From Norana najaformis (taxonomy: Eukaryota; Annelida; Clitellata; Crassiclitellata; Hormogastridae): DNA of 64,000 bases. Positions 56,791 through 64,000 of the stretch are shown here, in pieces (position 1 is the stretch's first letter; each line of letters opens with the position of its first letter). Where the stretch lies: positions 34,940,471-35,004,470 of the forward strand of contig OZ029918.1 in assembly GCA_964023275.1 (NCBI GenBank). The letters run 5' to 3'. Position numbers and translations under genes: made by a program. The notes below the pieces were generated by a model. The model worked only from the letters and a program-made list of their open reading frames with translations. It was not told the origin of the DNA and did no database searches.

Positions 56791-57599
56791 CAAGAAGAAT
56801 CAAAGGGCCTACCCTTATCCCATCATATATGACCTAAATTTTTTCTTTCGTTTAGGCCTGTCTTTTTCTTCGTGTGCATGGGGCGGATTTTGCTTCATTT
56901 ATGGAGACATGGCTTTTTTTTGATAGCTTTTTTCATCATCAGGACTTGGCCATTTCTTTGTACTGACCTAGTTTCTACGTTGCTTTTTTTGATCATGATT
57001 ACCTGGCCTTACCTTCAATTTGGCCAGCGTTTCTTCACAGAGACCTACTTTTCTTTGAACAGACTGGATTTTTCTCTGTTATGTTAGGTGAGGCAGGATG
57101 ATGGATTGCAAATACCGCCACCAGTGTGCAGTTGGCAATTCGAATGTACATGAATGTTGCCCAACAGCAACTCAAGTCTAATGCGTGAGGACGCCTTCTT
57201 ATCATTTTCTGAAATTTTGACAATAACTATGACAAGGAATCCTTTTCCTTGACAGCTGCTATGTTAATATTATATCAAAATTCACATTAAAAGAACACTG
57301 TGTAGGCTGAAGAACAAAAAGAAACTTATGATGAATTGCGTTTTTGTTCAGTCTGCCAGTTCACACAAACTTAACAGAACCCTGACAGAAATTACTCTTA
57401 GGACATTTACTCAAAATGGAAAGTCCTCCGAACGAAAAACTGTTCCGATAATTCCTTTAAGAAGTCGCATGGCAACGGGTCACCCAAAACAGCTGCATTT
57501 CCTGTCCAAAGGTACACCAAAGAGAAGCCAAACGCGCATCGTCACGAGTGATATCTTGGGATAACATCATAAACCTTTGCAGCCAAAGTTGAGAGTTCT

Positions 57600-57612
57600 T
57601 CACCTCTTCTTC
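57600..57612 (-). CDS. MRPS9: MRPS9 terminal exon: last 13 coding bases
   Basis: After acceptor tttggtctgtag, the sequence G-AAG-AAG-AGG-TGA completes the Trp codon and adds Lys-Lys-Arg-stop. This restores the conserved FTWKKR-type end of uS9m. The 3' UTR follows on the minus strand; I found no clear AATAAA nearby. Confidence 0.9.
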
Positions 57613-60600
57613 CTACAGACCAAAGCACAGCAATATTATTTCAACAAAAGATTTCCGGAAATTCTGGCAGCGGCATCACTAACACTGGGAGAAAAAGAAA
57701 GCCGATATCCCAGCAACGAGGTATCAAAAACGAGCATTTCATGTGAATCGAAAAATATCTAAATTCAGTGGCAAATTCAAGGGACATGATGAATGGATGT
57801 CATGAAACCTGGTGGAATGATGTTGTTTTCTAATTGTTTTCCTCATTACAGACTCCAAGGATCATTTCCGGCCAAGTTCACCTATCTCAGTTTAGAAAGC
57901 CAGTACAAGCAACAAATAACAGGTGTGCAAGGGCAGATCCACGTCAAGGGCCACTCCAGCTATGCCACTCCCTACACTTACTTGGCAGTTGGTGGAGCTA
58001 CACATCCCTGTATCAACCCTTGTCAAACAACACTGTTATTCACATCTGAGAGAAGTCTACAAGTCCAGACAATGACTGACCAAGTGTATTTCTTTCGAGC
58101 ACCTGCTTGACCCGGCTTCTTTCTCTCAACGACTCTGGGATCACGCGTCAGAAGGCCAGCTGAAAACAGCAGGGCATCAGAACTGAAAAAGACTCAAAGT
58201 ATCACCAAAGGTTTTATAAAAGTTCAGAAAGTATCTCCTCTAAACAAAAAAACTGGTACAAAATCGGGGAATCTTAGAAACACATTCGAAAACTCTGAAA
58301 TCTTCAAACAAATGTCAAAATCCCTCGAAACACCATCCATCAGCAGCTTTGAGAAATTCCAAAAGGTGCTACATAAACATTCAGATATGTATATACATAC
58401 ATACCACTACAAACAAACAACAATATAAAGAAGTGTACAAGTCATGGTTGCACTTCAGTGGCATAAACACAGACCACAATTGACTCTCATCTTGCTCTGA
58501 TTGAATGAACAACCCCAACCCCCCAGATGCTGCTCTCTAAGCTTAAAACCGGTTGGCACGAGGTATATTTACAGAGAACATGCAGACTTTGAAGTTTAAA
58601 AAAAATCACAAAAATTATCACGTTAAGCTGAAAATCAGACCCAGTCGCATTTTCTCGACCATTTCTTTATCAACAAAGCTACGGAGTGCTCTGGAGAGTG
58701 CAAGTCGAATCGCACCCGCTTGGCCGCTAGATCCACCGTGCTCTACAGCGGCCGTGAAATCAATGGCATTTAGTTTTCCTGTCAGATGAAGTGGAAAAAT
58801 TATCTGTTCTCTGGAAATACAGACACAAAACATATGGTAAGGTAAACGGTAAAGCAACTGTAAGGAAACTCATAAAGCAGTGCCAGGGTAACAGTAAAAT
58901 AACGGCATGGCCTTTCAAGTTAATGATAAAGTAATGGCAAAGTCATGGTAAAGCAATGGTGAGGAAATGGTCAAGAACCACAAAATTGCTCCTTTAAATC
59001 CTGGCTAGAGTACATTACGTCTAAGTGTGAAATTTATTATTATTCAAAATAATAAGAATGCACGTTACTTGTTGGACAGCGTAAAGTTCCAGTTGGAAAG
59101 GCCATGAGAGTCTTTGCATTGATGATGACCATTCTACTGTTCTACCATTCTACCTTATAACTGGTGCTGACTGTTCTACCACTCTCCTCTAACACCAAAT
59201 GGTGCTGCCAAAGAATGTCATCCTTCACAGACCTGGTGGCCGAGGAATATTCGGACGCAGCGTCTTCTACCATTTGTGAATGACTGCTTGGAGTTGGGGT
59301 TCATGTGTTGCAAGCCTCGTCACCTTTCTTCGCTCCTCTTCTTATATGCTAGGTGGACCAGAAACTCTAAACATGGTGTCTACTATCAGCTCTGGATGGG
59401 AATTCATCAATCAGACTCTGCGTGTCTGTGGGGGCTCGCCAGTGGTGACTCTTCCAGTTATCTGAGCACTGTTCACTTTCTGTTCTCAGTGACTTTTACA
59501 CCATTTAAGCTAATGCAGGCAGCATGTTAGTGAGATACTTGAAACAAGCAATAGCAAATATCTACATGAATATAAACATCAAACAGATGAATTATGGACT
59601 ATTATAGTAACTGTTACTAAATGCTTTATCAACTGTTCAACATTACATTTTGATAAGTGACACATAAGGACCGATTTAACAGGTTCACGTGGTGACGTTT
59701 ACTGTTGGAGTCTTACCGGTCACTCAGTCGTGGAAAGTATTCCAGAAGAGTTTTTCCATTGACAGAGATCTGTCCAGATCCACGGTCATACAGCTTTACG
59801 TATGCCTTTGCAGCCTTGCGTGCTCCTGAAACAACAGTTGCTTCCATCAGAGTATTCAAATGGATTTTACTGTGATTTTATTACTGGTAGGACTTGTTTT
59901 ATCTCATGTACTAATGTTCTGACAGGGAAAAGAGGAACAAGATTTTTTCTTTTCACGAAGTAGCCAAGTATGAAGGAAACTAGGCCAGTGCTTAAACAGT
60001 AAACAGGTTCCTAAAAGTGACATAAAGCCACCCATATTCTCATTCAGTTGATAAAGGACAAATCCCAATGTCCAGAACACCAGTCCAGTCCACCTTGTCC
60101 AGGGTCATTACAAGGAATCTGCAAAGCAAGCACAAAACCATAATTGTCAGCATGCTACCGAATAAATTTTCTGTTTGCTTCCCAACTTCTCCCGGTACCA
60201 GTTTCCTGCTTGATGATAGAGACAAGTGTAGATAAGCAACTTGTCTAGGCTCATTTAAAGCAGCGTGTAAAGCAGGCACAAAACCATAATTGTCAGCATG
60301 CCACCAAATAGATCACCAGTGTCACATGGTCTATGTCCATAGGTTCATTGCCCGTTGGTGTTGATTGCAAGTTTCAATGCAGATTTCCACTGTTCTCTGT
60401 CCTGTGCCAACAGATTCAGACTGTGCACGTTTGTCCTGCACCAGTCCTGACGTCACCCAGCCATTCTCTGCTTGGTCTACACCTGATCCCTTTGCCATCC
60501 TTCAATCCAAATACAACCTGTTTGACCATCCTGGTGTTATACATATATACATACACTTGAGTTTTGCATGATTTTGGGCAGAGACTTTCAACCTGAAACT

Positions 60601-63409
60601 GAATCACTGAAGATTTTTAGAAAGGTATTAATTACCCTCTGCTCCTTGATACCCTCGGCCATCTTCGTCATACATCATCTGCAAATCAATAAGACAACAA
60701 AAACAACTTTACAGAAATAAACTAAGACGATCTTTTCTTTACTTTACATAAACAACAGAGCTACAGTCAGACTGCTGGATTTCAAACTGGCCTCGGTTAC
60801 ATCTGAAAGGCTGTACATAAATTAGCTCCATTTAGACGGAATTTGCATCAGTTAAAGCACAGCCATCTTTGATTTGATTAGATTAACTTTCATAAGATTA
60901 GACTCCATCAGATCAAAACAGATTAGCTTCCATTACATTAGACTCGGTTAGATTAGATCAGCTTCTATTTGATTATCTCAGATTACCTTCAATTAATTAC
61001 ATTAGATTAGCTTCAATTAATTACATTAGATTACTCTGCATTAGATCAGATCAGAGATTAGATTACTGGTGGGATTTCCAGAGATGATGACTGCTTCTGA
61101 AGTTCAGTTCTAAACTGGAAGATGTAATCTTTCTCTCGGACTGCAAACGGTTGCTTAGCAACAAGGTCAATGAGAGCAACAAAACTTTTGTACTAAAAAC
61201 AGAAAAAAGAACCTAGAAAACATCTCAAGGGATCAAATGGTTACTAACAAATCAGCACAAAAAGCGAATCAGTAGAGTAATGTAATCCGTGGTAATGTAA
61301 TCCGTGGTAATGTAATCTACAGTAAAGTAATCTATGTTATAGCAATAAAATCTATGGTAATCTACAGTATTCTAATCTACATTAATGTAATCAATGGTAA
61401 TGTAAAAAGCCAAAGATAAAGCATTTTTCAAGAAGAGAAGCAAAGTTACAAAAGAAAAGCCAGTAACAAGAAATCCAACAATCCTACAAATTTATGAATA
61501 CAATTGAACTCAAGTTTAATTACACCCTCTTCCAACAGTTCCAAAGCACACGCTGAAGCCAAGCAACACGAAACGTTGTCAGTCACAAGCAGGCAGGACA
61601 TAAGTCATCAGATTAAATTACATGGTTTGGTTGTTGCCAGTTACGTGTGTAACCATTTATAAATCACTTCAACCAAAACATTCCAGCCATTAGCGCTAAG
61701 TCACCTAAGCAGGTTTTTACAACCTCAGCCAAGTCAGCTAATAGCAGTCCACCAAGTTACAGATCAGCGTTTAAGATCAGCAACCATCCAACCCAACTTT
61801 CCAACTTCTAACTTCCTGAGTTCAGTTTTTCGTCCAGCTCAGGTTTCTGTCCTTGAACATCACAGTAAAGGTGCATGCCACTCAACCACTACAGCAAGCC
61901 ACTGCTGGCATGGTTCATAGGTCAACAGATTCTAAAAGGAGCTAAATAAATGTTGCGTTACTTTAGAATGTATGAAATCAGCTCAACACCAATCATTTTC
62001 TTGAAATCAGTTACCTCAGTGTCAGACAACTTCTCCTGGAACCTGTCCTCTAAGACCTGCTTCTCCACCCACTGGCTCCCCGCCAACATACTAAAATAAC
62101 AAATATCTTCCTGTTTTAACACAACCAACAACTACTGCAACATAACTGTAAAGCTGCAAATTGTAGCCGTAAAGTCCAGAAACTTCTACTATTGCTATTT
62201 TTATTAATATTAATAATTAATTATAATTATTTATTAATATGCTTGTTTACATAATTATTTACACAATACATGATTACCTCTTTCTGACAGCGAGATTAGG
62301 ATAAGGTCATTACGATATCTCTTTCGCATATCATGGATAGATTTAACACCATCCCTGTATCCTTTTTCCAATAGAATGGTTAGAATTAACATCAATGATA
62401 GGGTTTTTATATAAGGGTTAAACTAAGCCTGCTCATATCCATTTCCAAAATCAGGGTTCTAAATTACACCATGGACATTGTTTTTCCACATCAAGGAAAG
62501 AATAAAAGCCAATGGGCCAGAATAAAGTCGACCACATTATCCCTAAATTGTTTGATTCTTGTTTTTCCACAGGTAAAACTGGAAAAATTAGAAGTCTGTT
62601 GCTTACAGCTGATCAGCAGAATCTGGTTTTACACCTTTGGCAAACTGAGCATCTTCGAATTTTCTCAGCTCTTCTAGTTTCACCGACAATTCCTGTCAAA
62701 TTCAAGCAAAGACGAACAACGTTCAGTGGGTTAGCACATGAAGAACAACGAGAATGTCTAACTTATTCTAGTTTATAAAGAAAGGCCAGAAAGGAAAACC
62801 AGACTGATACTGTGGAATAAGAATATGAAACACTTTCAGCTTATAGCCAAAAATATGTGGCAGGCAAAGGATTAAGACACACCGTTTTAGATCTGTTAGA
62901 TAGCTTTCTGAGGTGCTTTAAAGGCACTACATAAGTGATCAGATACATATACATACAGATATATTAGCCTCCTTGCATTTGTTGTTGCAAGACCCTTGTG
63001 GAATGAGTCTTCAAATGACTGATTAACAGGTTAATTTATAGAAGAATAAAATTCAGATTTGCGTAGGATAATATATAAATGGTCGACTTATAAACTGGCT
63101 GAATGAATATTTGGACTGATACAACAAAGAAGCAATATTCTCGATGATAAAATTTTATCGATAGCTGAAGTGACCCATTCCAAACTGAGCTGAATGGTTG
63201 ATTGATTGACTATTTCGACAGAGAGAAGAACACAGAATAAATGCTATGAGAGATCGAATAATGATTGAATTCTGATTGATTTAGTGGTTGAAAGAACAAC
63301 AATCAATTGTAGCAAGATACACAGCATACATGTAGAACTTGGAAGTACTTTGGCTTTCCTGTGTAGAAGAGATAATCAAACGGCCTCCCATCCATTCCAA
63401 ACTCAGCCG
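57600..63409 (-). CDS. MRPS9: Mitochondrial small-subunit ribosomal protein uS9m (MRPS9), 5' end not found
   Basis: uS9 sits in the head of the small ribosomal subunit with its C-terminal tail near the decoding site; this is the mitochondrial form, with a long N-terminal extension. Nine in-phase exons give 259 codons plus stop. Recognisable are the extension motif [13 protein letters not shown], the linker [20 protein letters not shown], and the uS9 core: [87 protein letters not shown]. The family GQAGAIRLA and DPRxxERKKxG signatures and the basic KKR end are intact, so it is probably functional. Upstream exons for the targeting peptide should lie above 63409 or beyond the window; human MRPS9 is about 400 residues. 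The first usable acceptor here is cttgtag at 63410. Confidence 0.95.
58081..58159 (-). CDS. MRPS9: MRPS9 exon: uS9 C-terminal signature
   Basis: 79 bases, acceptor gttttcag, donor ACTTG|gtcagt. Encodes [19 protein letters not shown] and ARKKYT. If the donor is not used, the frame adds 16 unrelated residues before a stop at about 58023. Confidence 0.96.
58641..58810 (-). CDS. MRPS9: MRPS9 exon: uS9 core
   Basis: 170 bases, acceptor tatttccag, donor CTGG|gtctga. Encodes [38 protein letters not shown] and [17 protein letters not shown]. Confidence 0.97.
59717..59825 (-). CDS. MRPS9: MRPS9 exon: uS9 core start
   Basis: 109 bases, acceptor ttgtttcag, donor ACCG|gtaaga. Encodes [20 protein letters not shown] and [15 protein letters not shown]. 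Confidence 0.97.
60636..60678 (-). CDS. MRPS9: MRPS9 exon
   Basis: 43 bases, acceptor gatttgcag, donor GAGG|gtaatt. Encodes [14 protein letters not shown], just before the uS9 core. Confidence 0.93.
60860..61060. repeat. Degenerate GATTAGATTA-type repeat in MRPS9 intron
   Basis: ATTAGACTCGGTTAGATTAG-like units. A short pure GATTA run also occurs at 43317-43340. Confidence 0.8.
61067..61192 (-). CDS. MRPS9: MRPS9 exon
   Basis: 42 codons, phase 0 at both ends, acceptor gtttttag, donor CCA|gtaatc. Encodes [39 protein letters not shown] and IPP. Confidence 0.93.
61275..61410. repeat. Degenerate GTAATGTAATC repeat in MRPS9 intron
   Basis: GTAATGTAATCCGTGGTAAT-like units. Confidence 0.82.
62015..62090 (-). 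CDS. MRPS9: MRPS9 exon
   Basis: 76 bases, acceptor ttattttag, donor GAG|gtaact. Encodes [20 protein letters not shown] and LSDTE. It aligns with the SRWLIKEELEEMLVEKLSD part of the mammalian extension. Confidence 0.92.
62607..62692 (-). CDS. MRPS9: MRPS9 exon
   Basis: 86 bases, acceptor tttgacag, donor AGCT|gtaagc. Encodes [17 protein letters not shown] and [11 protein letters not shown]. Confidence 0.88.
63330..63409 (-). CDS. MRPS9: MRPS9 exon (first recognised)
   Basis: 80 bases, acceptor gcttgtag, donor CAT|gtatgc. Encodes [20 protein letters not shown] and YFQVLH, matching the WGEDGRPFHYLFYTGKQ block of the mammalian protein. Confidence 0.92.
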
Positions 63410-64000
63410 CTACAAGCAGACAAAAATCTACCAGTTACCACCAGCATAATTATCGCTATCGATATTCACTGACTTAGCATCACTGTAGTTATCTAACCAC
63501 TTAATATAGCATCCTTTAAGTACCTCAGTGAGCACTAAGGTATCTCAAAAAGCATAAACAGTAAATAATATTGACCTTTACTGATATATAACAATTATAT
63601 CTTTATTGGTTTAGAAAATTGCTACAGACATTTGTTATGCATTTAAGAACATCCTTGTTCTGCAATTTTCATGAATTACCAGACTCTAGGACCTGAAGAG
63701 AGGACCAAACGTCCGTAACAAATGTCCAAGTCAGAGACAATTCCTGTCAAATTAGCTTCAGCTATTTGTAAGGTACTTTAAAGGAGCTATATAAGTGTTC
63801 AGATACATAGACGCATACAGATACATCATACATACCAACTTGCAACCTGTTGCAAGGAGGCTAAACGTTATTTGTAATTTAGACCCCAATGTATCAATTT
63901 TTTCATTTTAACGAGATGGTGGGTTTTAAATAGTCATTCAGGCTGAATCTCTCAGAAGACAAAGACTTCAGCAAGGCTTCATCCAAACTGTTTCAGCTAC

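Larger units (their letters stand above)
53150..57599. other. Intergenic interval between MRPS9 and gene 2
   Basis: Apart from the SINE A cluster (53.7-54.0 kb) and the LINE C fragment (56.59-56.79 kb), I see no supported exon. The gene 2 promoter or a 5' untranslated exon, and the MRPS9 3' UTR, should lie here but could not be located. Confidence 0.6.

Noticed and set aside
58618-58857. MRPS9 exon read as a single uninterrupted 79-codon protein
   Set aside because: Only 58641-58810 is exon; the ends of the open frame are intron sequence, shown by the splice signals and phase.
63895-63995. Possible extra upstream MRPS9 exon (LDEALLKSLSSERFSLNDYL on the minus strand)
   Set aside because: The composition looks coding, but no good donor is visible, the phase does not fit the exon at 63409, and the sequence does not match the part of uS9m expected there.

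Overview
The window is animal nuclear DNA, most likely from an invertebrate. It has short exons with GT-AG borders and consistent phases, very long introns, a Tc1 transposon, decayed LINEs, several tRNA-derived SINE families and a very large amount of simple-sequence and satellite DNA. There is nothing bacterial or plasmid-like. I cannot name the species. One assembly gap (10 N) lies at 32722-32731.

Three genes could be assembled by hand, all on the minus strand. (1) 1462-34322 is a complete 12-exon plexin-domain-containing gene (PLXDC1/2, TEM7 family). It encodes a signal peptide, a Ser/Thr/Pro-rich stalk, a nidogen-like region, a PSI domain, one membrane helix and a very short tail. The 12 exons close in phase to 545 codons. 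The intron between exons 4 and 5 is about 18.6 kb and is almost entirely repeats. (2) 36461-52749 is a large gene I do not recognise, with at least 18 exons and about 1,680 codons. Its first exon carries a coding minisatellite and Arg-Gly motifs. A Cys4 zinc-ribbon-like pair and a cold-shock-like segment follow. Two internal junctions do not close in phase. (3) 57600-63409 is most of the gene for mitochondrial ribosomal protein uS9m (MRPS9). Nine exons are in phase and the last holds only 13 coding bases; the 5' exons are not identified.

The rest is repeats. 1-9 kb holds PLXDC exons 5-12 separated by a (CAGT)n tract, a 147-bp satellite touching exon 9, (ATGT)n, (CAGA)n and a roughly 155-bp diverged array. 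9.4-28 kb is the giant intron: minisatellites of 34, 15, 35 and 56 bp, kilobase polypyrimidine tracts, a LINE fragment on each strand, and a Tc1 element with perfect 28-bp ends and one nonsense codon. 28-34 kb holds PLXDC exons 1-4, a full tRNA-headed SINE and an inverting (TATG)n/(CATA)n tract. 34-64 kb is less repetitive and holds genes 2 and 3 with scattered SINE and LINE copies. Many unrelated-looking repeats share one tail, a GCGCTATAGAAAT-like block followed by TTACGA-like repeats, which suggests SINEs using the retrotransposition machinery of one LINE.

I see no operon-like or functional link between the three genes beyond their shared orientation.
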